Below, one piece after another: positions 43,500-50,999 of a stretch of 64,000 nucleotides of DNA. Position numbers and translations under genes: made by a program. The first letter of the stretch is position 1, and each line of letters starts with the position of its first letter. The notes under the pieces are model-generated. The model had not been told where the DNA came from and did no database searches. It saw nothing but the letters and a program-made list of their open reading frames with translations. Origin of the DNA: a bacterium. GTDB taxonomy: Bacteria > Cyanobacteriota > Vampirovibrionia > Vampirovibrionales > Vampirovibrionaceae. The DNA lies in contig JAUIEU010000001.1 in the NCBI GenBank assembly GCA_030429585.1, positions 987,994 through 1,051,993 of the forward strand, in the 5' to 3' direction.

Positions 43500-44828
43500 T
43501 TAGGTATAACGCTGTGGGTGCAGGCGCTGCTGGGTGTTGTTTACCATATGGAACATGCCCTGCATACGGCGGTGCTCCGTTTTTAGGCGTTTATACTCTT
43601 GGTTGGTGTACCACTCGTTAAATTTAACAGGCAGGTACCCAATTAAAAACAGAATAAAGGTAAAGCTCATGGCATCAATGCCTGTTCTTCGGCCTTTGGC
43701 TGCCCGCACCAAAAAGTCGCTGTATTTTTTCCAACCCTTATTCAAGCGGGTTTTCAGCTTACTATCCACCTTGCCGCCTTCTCGCGCCAAGTCGTCTATC
43801 AACTCTTCTCGCAAGGTTTCTACCTGGCGAAGCAAGCCGGGCTTGGCGTCCGTGCCACCTAATAGTTTGTTAGCTTCGCCACCATGGTTTTTTAACACCC
43901 CATCTACCAAGGCCTCAAAATCAGGATTTTTATCCGCAATACCTGGAATAAAGGCTTGGGCTTTTCGGTAAAAATCTTTTTGGGAATTACGGAATTGGGC
44001 CAGTTTATCTGCTAATTGCAACATTTTTACCCGCACTGGCTGAGACGCTACCCGAGCCCGATGATAAATATGACGTGGAATACCAAAGTAAGCGTTATTT
44101 TCTACCGCCCGCAAAATACCCTCGCCATTGCCATGCAAAATATTGGCAATATAGTTACGGGTACGAATTCGGCCTTTGCTATCCATAAAGTTACGATTTA
44201 CTTCATGAGCACTAAAGCCAAAAGCATCCCCTGCTTTAGACGCCAACTTAATACCACCTGCTTTTTGGCCACGCTTCACCAGCCAATTATTCACCACACC
44301 CAAGCCCCAAATATAAATAGTAATGGCCCAGGTATCTCTAATGAGTACATCCCTAACCTCGCGCAAATCGCGCTTAATTTTATTACCCGCCGAATCCTTT
44401 ACCCAACTTCGTTTCCAGGCTTTCAGAGCACGGGCTCCTTCTAAGCCGCCATAGGCAATTAAAATTAATGCCCCTATAGGCGTGGTACTAAAAGTGGTTT
44501 TAAAAGGTACCTTTAATTTACCCACCTTAAATTTGTCATAGTAGTTAAAGTTAGAAAAGTCATAATCCAAAAACTGGCCTGTTAGCATTTTACGCAAGCC
44601 TAACAGCCGTTTTTTAATGTTTAAACGGTGCCATGGCAATGGCTCCGAGCCTGTGTTTTTAGCAACCGTTTTTATTTCTTCGGCTACTTTTTCCAAACGA
44701 GGGGTGTACCGTTTGTGGGCATAAGCTTTGCCATCCAACACCCAGGTCATATCCGGGCCTTTTCTTTTTTTAGCCGCCGTTACCACTGTATTTACCGGTT
44801 TCTTTGGAGATGTCGAGAAAATACTCAT
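43500..44828 (-). CDS. Large membrane protein of unknown family (paralogue of 48383-49759)
   Basis: This 442-aa protein has hydrophobic stretches near residues 105-125 (TPIGALILIAYGGLEGA), 160-185 (WAITIYIWGLGVVNNWLV) and 395-412 (MSFTFILFLIGYLPV), separated by a long, charged, helical middle. It shares with 48383-49759 an A(W/Y)GG(F/L)xG segment followed by a charged helix and an A-x-TY-x-x-G helix, and a C-terminal N(E/N)WYT motif after the last helix. The family is not known to me. It overlaps the upstream gene by one base (TAATG), so both are translated from one message. Confidence 0.72.
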   Translation of the reverse strand: MSIFSTSPKKPVNTVVTAAKKRKGPDMTWVLDGKAYAHKRYTPRLEKVAEEIKTVAKNTGSEPLPWHRLNIKKRLLGLRKMLTGQFLDYDFSNFNYYDKFKVGKLKVPFKTTFSTTPIGALILIAYGGLEGARALKAWKRSWVKDSAGNKIKRDLREVRDVLIRDTWAITIYIWGLGVVNNWLVKRGQKAGGIKLASKAGDAFGFSAHEVNRNFMDSKGRIRTRNYIANILHGNGEGILRAVENNAYFGIPRHIYHRARVASQPVRVKMLQLADKLAQFRNSQKDFYRKAQAFIPGIADKNPDFEALVDGVLKNHGGEANKLLGGTDAKPGLLRQVETLREELIDDLAREGGKVDSKLKTRLNKGWKKYSDFLVRAAKGRRTGIDAMSFTFILFLIGYLPVKFNEWYTNQEYKRLKTEHRRMQGMFHMVNNTQQRLHPQRYT

Positions 44829-46372
44829 TAGGCGCCCCCTCTAGCGACCGTTTCAGCCGGTACATAGGCTTGTGGCAAACGGCCAGTGGCCCATTGACGC
44901 GCCCTAAATAATGCCTCTGGCAAGGGGGTTGTTGTAGGAATGGTTGCCGGATGAGCAAGCCCAGCAGCATTAGCTTCTGGCAACCCAGAGCGGGGCATTG
45001 CTGGCGTTAATGTGGCCTTAGGCTTAGCGGAACTGGAAGGCAGTAAATCCAAAATATCTTGGTTACGGTTGGCCACATACCCTTCATTAGATTGGGTCCA
45101 ATCCACTAGTTTAAACAAAAACATTAAGGTTAGGCCGGTGGCCGCCACGGCCGTAGCCCCCTTGGCTCGCAACAACCTATCCTTACCCGCTTTAATCATG
45201 GCTGGCAAAGGCCGCCTAACAGCCCCGACCGCTTTGCTAGCGTCTTTCTTTAACGTATCCACAAAATACGAAAACTCATCCATGCGCTGGAAGAAGTTAC
45301 CCGCCCCTACCTCTTTAGCGCCACCAATGCCCCACGGCATTTTTAGCGGCAGCCAATCATGCTGCATATGTCGGCTACCGGCATAGCGGCTATTAACGGA
45401 ATGAACCTTATCCGTCAGCGCCTTCTTTGCATGGGTAACGGCTTCAAATTTTTGGTTAAAGGCTTTTCGGTCTTTAGACCAAAAGAACCACGCATTCGGG
45501 TTTTTGTTTAATAAGGCCAACTTCTCTTCCGTCGCCTTTTCAAAATTGCTTATCATGGCCCCAAACTCTCGTCGCCAAGAAGCCTGCCGTTGCTGGGGCA
45601 CCCGTTTACCAAACAACCTATCCCAATCAATCATTTCTTCCATCAAGGGCTTCATTTTTAGCTGTTTGGGGCTAGTTAATCCATGGCGGTTGGCATGGTC
45701 TTCCGTAAAGCGGGCCATGTTTTTAAAGGCAGTGCGCGGCAACTGCAACGAGTTTCGGTGAGGCGAATACCGCCTAAAGCCCATGTAAGCGATGGTTGGC
45801 CAAACAAACATGCCTGGGCCACTGGCAAATTCTCGCCACCATTCTTCAAAAAAGTTAGGCCAATTCAAGCGCTTAAAGCGCTCTTTAAACACATATTTTT
45901 TTTCATCCAAGCCAGTTTTGGCACGGGCAATGGGGTCTTTTTGCGGGCTGTAATCAAAGGCCCCCCTAAATAAAGCCGACCAGGCCCGCGGCAACCACAA
46001 AGCAATAAAATCAATGGCCATAATGCCCATTAAAAAATCTTCAATCACCGGTTTAAAAAAGCCCTTAGCACTCGCCTCATTCACTTTAGTAAGCAGGTTT
46101 AACCGCCGAGAAGGCAAAAAGGAATACACCGTATTCATATTGGTAACCGGCACATTACGGGCGGCATTGGCCACCGCAGACACCACCTTAGATTCCCCGC
46201 CGGCAAAGCGAGGGGGGTGTTCAGGCCGTGGGGGTGCCTGGCTGGGTGTAAGTGGTGTGTGTGCTAACAATGGTAATGGGGGTGGGGTTGAGTTAAACAA
46301 GCCAACAAAGGTAAGGGACCGAAGGCTATAAAGGCTAGATATAAGGCGCCAAAGAGGCACAAGGGAGGACAA
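44828..46372 (-). CDS. Large membrane protein of unknown family, 514 aa
   Basis: The product begins with a Pro-rich region (residues 30-60), then shows membrane-type segments near 110-130 (EDFLMGIMAIDFIALWLPRAWSALF), 190-205 (SGPGMFVWPTIAYMGF) and 430-450 (GATAVAATGLTLMFLFKLV), with long basic helical linkers between them. WLPRAWSALFR and EEWWREFASGPGMFVWP look like conserved family motifs. It is co-transcribed with 43500-44828. The start is doubtful: the track uses TTG 46372, directly after an in-frame stop, and no clear ribosome-binding site supports it. Function unknown. Confidence 0.68.
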   Translation of the reverse strand: MSSLVPLWRLISSLYSLRSLTFVGLFNSTPPPLPLLAHTPLTPSQAPPRPEHPPRFAGGESKVVSAVANAARNVPVTNMNTVYSFLPSRRLNLLTKVNEASAKGFFKPVIEDFLMGIMAIDFIALWLPRAWSALFRGAFDYSPQKDPIARAKTGLDEKKYVFKERFKRLNWPNFFEEWWREFASGPGMFVWPTIAYMGFRRYSPHRNSLQLPRTAFKNMARFTEDHANRHGLTSPKQLKMKPLMEEMIDWDRLFGKRVPQQRQASWRREFGAMISNFEKATEEKLALLNKNPNAWFFWSKDRKAFNQKFEAVTHAKKALTDKVHSVNSRYAGSRHMQHDWLPLKMPWGIGGAKEVGAGNFFQRMDEFSYFVDTLKKDASKAVGAVRRPLPAMIKAGKDRLLRAKGATAVAATGLTLMFLFKLVDWTQSNEGYVANRNQDILDLLPSSSAKPKATLTPAMPRSGLPEANAAGLAHPATIPTTTPLPEALFRARQWATGRLPQAYVPAETVARGGA

Positions 46373-46839
46373 CTACATAAACGTAAGACCCCTAAACTTT
46401 GTGCGGATTAACGGCCTAGCACAGTTACAGTAGGTTACGAGATGTTTACTTAAACGGTGCTACCCCCCTTAAACACATGGAAAAAGGCTAGTAGGCACGG
46501 TAATTTGACAGTGAGGCAGCCTAATTACGAAACCAAATAAAGTTGAAGTAATACTGTACAAACAGTTAAGCCTATAGTGAAATAGCATAGTTACCCGCCC
46601 TACACAACGAATACCCCCATATAAGGGGCCGTGCAAAAGCCCATTTTTACCAACTATTTACATTGGTTTTATTGTGTAACGGCATACTAGCCACCTGCGC
46701 CTGTGCAAATCCAGGCGCTTGATTTTACGCCACGCGGAAGGTATGCTAGCCGACCGTGAAATTATATTTCCGGTTTAATTTACGGGCTTTATTTAAGGCC
46801 CCACGCCCGCCCAAATTTTGATTTATCGAGATTACCGAC
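46373..46839. other. 467-bp intergenic stretch upstream of rpmE
   Basis: No gene is supported here. It contains a perfect hairpin (GCGCCTG at 46697-46703, CAGGCGC at 46712-46718, 8-nt loop) followed by CTTGATTTTA, and a near-direct repeat, GGCATACTAGCC at 46681 and GGTATGCTAGCC at 46740. Both lie in the probable rpmE leader and could form an attenuator or a protein-binding site (L31 genes are often zinc-regulated; no Zur box was recognised). Confidence 0.45.
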
Positions 46840-47040
46840 ATGAAACAAGATATTCATCCTACCTATAACAAAGTTACCGCCGTGTGTGTGTGTGGCAATA
46901 CCATTGAAACCGGCAGCGTGTTGGAAAGCATTAACATTGAAATCTGCTCGGCCTGCCACCCCTTCTTTACCGGCCAGCAAAAAATTATCGATACCGAAGG
47001 CCGCGTTGAGAAATTCAACAAGCGCTACGGCAAAAAATAA
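46840..47040 (+). CDS. rpmE: 50S ribosomal protein L31
   Basis: The 66-aa product starts [26 protein letters not shown] and contains [29 protein letters not shown], a full L31 signature. Cysteines in CVCG and CSAC form the zinc ribbon, so it is the zinc-containing (C+) form. It is followed by prfA, a pairing common in bacteria, with a terminator between them (47166-47203). Confidence 0.96.
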   Translation: MKQDIHPTYNKVTAVCVCGNTIETGSVLESINIEICSACHPFFTGQQKIIDTEGRVEKFNKRYGKK

Positions 47041-47165
47041 CCGGCATTACGGTACAACCCTGGCAGCCTAACCCCTAGGCCAGCTTTATGTATGCCTTAT
47101 GGCATCCGTGTACCCTCGTTCTCCTCCGAGAGCTTAACCCTTGGTTAGGTTCTCCTTTCTACAAT

Positions 47166-47203
47166 TCGCTGCGCTGGATGTATTCCTCGCAGCGATTTTT
47201 TTA
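47166..47203 (+). terminator. Rho-independent terminator between rpmE and prfA
   Basis: TCGCTGCG and CGCAGCGA form a perfect 8-bp stem with a 14-nt loop, directly followed by a T-run (TTTTTTT). It stands about 125 bp after the rpmE stop, so prfA probably has its own promoter or is reached by read-through. Confidence 0.85.
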
Positions 47204-47285
47204 GCGATTTTTACCTCGCTTCCATGTACACTAAACAGGCTTACCCTATCTTCATCCCATTAACATTTGGAACAACCCCCGTCTC

Positions 47286-48371
47286 ATGGAATCCCTTATC
47301 ATCAAACTGGAATCGCTGGAAACCTCCTTCAACGAGCTTGGCGAGCAACTGGGCAGCCCAGAGGTACTAAGCGATAGCGACCTGCTGTGCGAACTATCTA
47401 AAAAGCGCGCCGCCTTAGAAGGCACCATTGAAAAATTTAACCAATGGAAGCAGGCCACCCAGGATTTAGACGACAGCACCAGCCTGCTAAAAAACGAAGC
47501 AGATGAAGACATGCGGGCCTACCTTAGTGGCGAAGTAGAACGCCTGACCGCATTGCTTACCGAGTTGGAAGACACGCTGCAAATAATGTTGCTTCCTAAA
47601 GACCCTAACGATGACCGCGATATTATTGTGGAAATCCGTGGGAGTGCTGGCGGCGACGAGGCCAACATTTTTGCCGGCGATTTGGTACGCATGTACTTGC
47701 GCTATGCAGAACGCGTGGGTTGGAAAACCGACGTGCTAAACATGAACGACAGCGACCAAGGCGGCGTAAGCGAGGCCAGTATTTCCATTAAAGGTACCGA
47801 TGTGTACCGGGTAATGAAATACGAAAGTGGAGTCCACCGCGTGCAACGTGTGCCTGTAACCGAATCCCAAGGGCGCATACACACCAGTACAGCCACCGTT
47901 GCGGTAATGCCTGAAGTGGAAGACGTGGAAGTAAAAATCGACCCATCTGAAATTGAGATTATGACCATCCGCAGTGGGGGCGCTGGCGGCCAAAACGTAA
48001 ACAAGGTAGAAACCGCCGTACGCCTATTCCACAAACCCACTGGCATCCAAATCCACGTGACAAAAGAACGCAGCCAGCACCAAAACCGCGAACTGGCCAT
48101 GAAGATGCTGCAATCTCGCCTATACGAAATGGAGCTGGAAAAGCAAAACAAAGAAATAACCGATTTACGCCGCAGCCAAGTGGGCACCGGCGATAGAAGC
48201 GAACGCATCCGCACGTATAACTTTCCTCAAGATAGGCTTACCGACCACCGCATTGGGCAAAACTTTGCGTTATCCCCCGCCATTGAAGGGGATTTAGAAA
48301 CCGTGATTACCGCCCTTGTTACTGCCGACCAAAAAGCCAAGCTGGAAAAGCTAGCCGAGCAAAGTACCTAG
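47286..48371 (+). CDS. prfA: Peptide chain release factor 1
   Basis: RF1 reads UAA and UAG and releases the peptide. The GGQ motif is in [25 protein letters not shown], preceded by [31 protein letters not shown], which is RF1/RF2 specific. Class and length (361 aa, no programmed frameshift) indicate RF1. The N-terminal coiled-coil domain spans residues 1-100. The stop is only 11 bp from the convergent membrane-protein gene at 48383. Confidence 0.96.
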   Translation: MESLIIKLESLETSFNELGEQLGSPEVLSDSDLLCELSKKRAALEGTIEKFNQWKQATQDLDDSTSLLKNEADEDMRAYLSGEVERLTALLTELEDTLQIMLLPKDPNDDRDIIVEIRGSAGGDEANIFAGDLVRMYLRYAERVGWKTDVLNMNDSDQGGVSEASISIKGTDVYRVMKYESGVHRVQRVPVTESQGRIHTSTATVAVMPEVEDVEVKIDPSEIEIMTIRSGGAGGQNVNKVETAVRLFHKPTGIQIHVTKERSQHQNRELAMKMLQSRLYEMELEKQNKEITDLRRSQVGTGDRSERIRTYNFPQDRLTDHRIGQNFALSPAIEGDLETVITALVTADQKAKLEKLAEQST

Positions 48372-48382
48372 GCTTTAACCCT

Positions 48383-49759
48383 TTAGCCATTAATGGCGGA
48401 TGTTGCCCGCGGCAAAGGCTGTTTAAATAACCTGCTATAACGCTGGGCAAACTGCTCTTGCTCTGCTGTGGCCTTTTTACGGGTGTACCAGTTATTCATT
48501 AGTGGCGAAATAAGCCCTGTTAGCGCCGTGGCCCCCAACAGCCCCAGCCAACTGGCTTGTTTAGCGGCACGGTAAGCCCCGTGCTGGGTATCCCCATTAA
48601 CTGCGTTATACACTCGGTTTAGTTTTTTAAGGGCGGGTAGCCCCAGCCAACCTTTTTCCACAATGGGTAGGCCCCACCGCTTTTTTTGGAATAACCGCCC
48701 CAACACGCCGCCAAACAAATCATCGCCAACGGTATAGGTTACCGCCATTACACTGGTTTTAATAATGGATTCCCGCCGCTCGTGGTTATCCCTTGCCGAC
48801 AACACCTCTGCCAACATCCAGCCAGCAAACCCACCCCACGCCACAATCCATTTGCTCATAAAAATACCATTATTATAATCAAAGGCCTTGTTTAGCTTGC
48901 GCAGCGCTTTACCTACTAGGGATTTACCTTTGCTTTTAACCCCAGCTAGTATAATCAGTGGTAAGGTCGTATCCACCGCCAATACAGAAAGCACCGAGGT
49001 AATAAATTTTTTCCGCTTATTGGTGTCGTACTCTTTGGATTTTTCTTCTAAAAAAGTTTCGGTGGTGTAGTTAAACTCGCCGCTAAACCCCTTTCGGCCA
49101 GAAAGTCTCTCTGTCATTTCCTTTTTACCCCATACCGACGACAGGTTCGCAAAGGCAATTAACGCCACATCCAAGGCCACAATCCGCATTTTTGTTTTTA
49201 GCAACCGCTTCCTAAAAGCGGTATCTTTCAGGGCGGTGGTTAAGGCTTCTACCGATTTAAAGCCCACATCTTTTACCAACTGGGCCGCTTTTTCCGCGGA
49301 TACCGACGCCAAGGCACTGCCGTTTAACGCCCCCCAAGGTACCCGCAAGGGCGAGGTTCTACCCAGGTTAGCAATTCGATGGTTTAACCGATTAAACCAC
49401 CCCTGGCCATGCGGCTTAAATACCGGTTTTTTATTAAAATAATGGGCAAAATCTTTCCTAAAGCCATCTTCCGAGCGGTGGTTAATGCGTTTTTCTAAAA
49501 TAATAGGCCCAGCAATAGCAAGCAACAGCCACGGCACAGAAACCCAGGCCACTTCCAACCGTTCATAAACATTACGCGCCACCAACATGCCGGACGGCAT
49601 CAGGCCAAACAGCTCAATAAAGGAGCGGTTTAACACATCGTTATTATGAAACGCCACCGAAAAGGGCAGTCCACTGCGCACCCCAAAGCCCGGCGGTTGG
49701 CCTGACGGCCCAGCCTGAGTGCCCATGGCAGGTTTAGGAGATGAGGATAACGCTTGCAC
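48383..49759 (-). CDS. Large membrane protein of unknown family (paralogue of 43500-44828)
   Basis: Several hydrophobic segments are visible: near residues 70-88 (VSVPWLLLAIAGPIIL), 185-200, 255-275 (FITSVLSVLAVDTTLPLIILAG), 305-322 (KWIVAWGGFAGWMLAEVL), 340-360 (MAVTYTVGDDLFGGVLG) and 415-435 (LGLLGATALTGLISPL). The segments AWGGFAG and AVTYTVGDDL parallel AYGGLEG and AITIYIWGLGV in 43500-44828, and NNWYTRKK parallels NEWYTNQE. The start GTG 49759 has no clear ribosome-binding site; ATG 49726 is an alternative. rpmE and prfA separate it from its relatives. Function unknown. Confidence 0.72.
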   Translation of the reverse strand: MQALSSSPKPAMGTQAGPSGQPPGFGVRSGLPFSVAFHNNDVLNRSFIELFGLMPSGMLVARNVYERLEVAWVSVPWLLLAIAGPIILEKRINHRSEDGFRKDFAHYFNKKPVFKPHGQGWFNRLNHRIANLGRTSPLRVPWGALNGSALASVSAEKAAQLVKDVGFKSVEALTTALKDTAFRKRLLKTKMRIVALDVALIAFANLSSVWGKKEMTERLSGRKGFSGEFNYTTETFLEEKSKEYDTNKRKKFITSVLSVLAVDTTLPLIILAGVKSKGKSLVGKALRKLNKAFDYNNGIFMSKWIVAWGGFAGWMLAEVLSARDNHERRESIIKTSVMAVTYTVGDDLFGGVLGRLFQKKRWGLPIVEKGWLGLPALKKLNRVYNAVNGDTQHGAYRAAKQASWLGLLGATALTGLISPLMNNWYTRKKATAEQEQFAQRYSRLFKQPLPRATSAING

Positions 49760-49818
49760 AGGACCGTATTACAACCCAATACCATACCCCTAACAACGCC
49801 CCTGCAAAGCACGGATTG

Positions 49819-50736
49819 TTAGGCCGCCAATAACGCCGCCCCTAAGGAAAGCAACATATCCGGATGCTCAGAGAGCAACATTTCCGTCAGCAAGCCCTCA
49901 TCCGCCATGGCAGGCACCATCACTAAAAAATCATCGCTTAATTGTTCCAACAGCTTTAGCACAATGCCCTTTGGAAAAACCACACTGGCCCGTAGCAATT
50001 CTGGCATGGTTACCCGTTGGTAGGCGTGAGCTAAAAAGGCGTCACTCATCCGCATCAGCAGTTCGGGCTGTTTTTTAAATATATGAATCATTAACGGGTG
50101 CATGGCCTTGTAAGGCAAAAATTTCAATCCCTCTAATACCTGGCCCTTTTTCATGCGCTGTAGCATGGGCAGCATTTCTCGTTTACTTAGGTGCTCTATT
50201 TTTTGGCCTGTAATTTTTCCCATTAATAGTAATAAAAACTTTTTATCCAGCTGCATTAGCCGTTTAGCCAGCAAGCCCATGGGTAGCTGGTGGCTTTTTA
50301 ACATGTGGATCATCTCTGGCATGCGCATTTTTTCTACCAAATGCTTTAAGCCAAACATTTTAAGCAACAACTTCACTTGAATATGCATGGGGAGCATCCA
50401 TACCAGGCGTAGCAATTTTTCTCGGCTAAAAAACCGTAAGCCTCGCAATAACGTTTCTTTAGGCATTTGGGCCATAATGCGCAACCAATCGGGGCGACGC
50501 AACAGCTTTAAAATCATGGGGGCGTTTTTACTTAAATCCAGTAGTTTTAAAATCTCGCGGGCATCTTGCAGGCGCCAGTTATTCTCTTTTAAAAACCGGG
50601 TGCCATCCGTGCTTTTGGCTGGGTCTAAGTCTTTTTCTAAGGCAACGCCATTCAATTTTTTCAAATCAATATAGCTAACCTGTTTCGCCGCCATGGCCGC
50701 CAATAAATTTTCCGCCAGTATGGCATCAATTTTCAC
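49819..50736 (-). CDS. Helical-repeat protein of unknown function
   Basis: The 305-aa product is almost wholly alpha-helical and rich in Leu, Met and Lys. Repeating units of about 30-35 residues of the kind MPKETLLRGLRFFSREKLLRLVWMLP, with a proline turn between amphipathic helices, run from residue 60 to 280. This resembles the solenoids of MgtE-N or FliG-middle domains, but I do not claim membership. It has no membrane helix or signal peptide. The start GTG 50736 has AGGA 6 nt upstream. It lies 59 bp upstream of the membrane-protein gene 48383-49759 on the same strand, so the two may be co-transcribed and work together (inference). Confidence 0.65.
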   Translation of the reverse strand: MKIDAILAENLLAAMAAKQVSYIDLKKLNGVALEKDLDPAKSTDGTRFLKENNWRLQDAREILKLLDLSKNAPMILKLLRRPDWLRIMAQMPKETLLRGLRFFSREKLLRLVWMLPMHIQVKLLLKMFGLKHLVEKMRMPEMIHMLKSHQLPMGLLAKRLMQLDKKFLLLLMGKITGQKIEHLSKREMLPMLQRMKKGQVLEGLKFLPYKAMHPLMIHIFKKQPELLMRMSDAFLAHAYQRVTMPELLRASVVFPKGIVLKLLEQLSDDFLVMVPAMADEGLLTEMLLSEHPDMLLSLGAALLAA

Positions 50737-50772
50737 AACCGTTCCTCAAGTCTCAATAAAGCAATAACCAGC

Positions 50773-50920
50773 AGAGAGTGGGTTATTTGGCGGAAGGACG
50801 CCGTAGTTTCTAGGAAGCCTTAAACGTAGCGACAGGAGCGTATAAACACATACGTGACTGAGCGAGGATTGAGGATGACACCGAAAATACAAGTCATCAC
50901 GTCAAATAACACATCTCTCT
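50773..50920. repeat. 148-bp structured element with long terminal inverted repeats (MITE-like)
   Basis: AGAGAGTGGGTTATTTGGCG at the left end and CGTCAAATAACACATCTCTCT at the right end pair over about 20 bp, with one mismatch, one G-U and one bulge. Inside are further hairpins, CGTAT-aaacac-ATACG (50839-50854) and GATGAC-N13-GTCATC (50874-50898). It fills most of the gap between divergent genes 49819-50736 and 51000-53513. It could be a miniature mobile element, a structured RNA or a regulatory cruciform; there is no coding capacity. Confidence 0.6.
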
Positions 50921-50966
50921 ATGGAACGTATCGGCAAAACCACGTCTAGTCTTTAATATATCCTGC

Positions 50967-50972
50967 TATAAT
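50967..50972 (+). promoter_or_regulatory. Extended -10 promoter of the TPR gene
   Basis: TGC directly precedes TATAAT, giving the extended -10 form TGN-TATAAT. The predicted transcription start is near 50979, about 20 nt before the TTG start codon at 51000, leaving room for the GGAG ribosome-binding site at 50988-50991. No good -35 box is seen, as is usual for extended -10 promoters. Confidence 0.6.
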
Positions 50973-50999
50973 AGGCTTGTTCACTGTGGAGATACGCCC

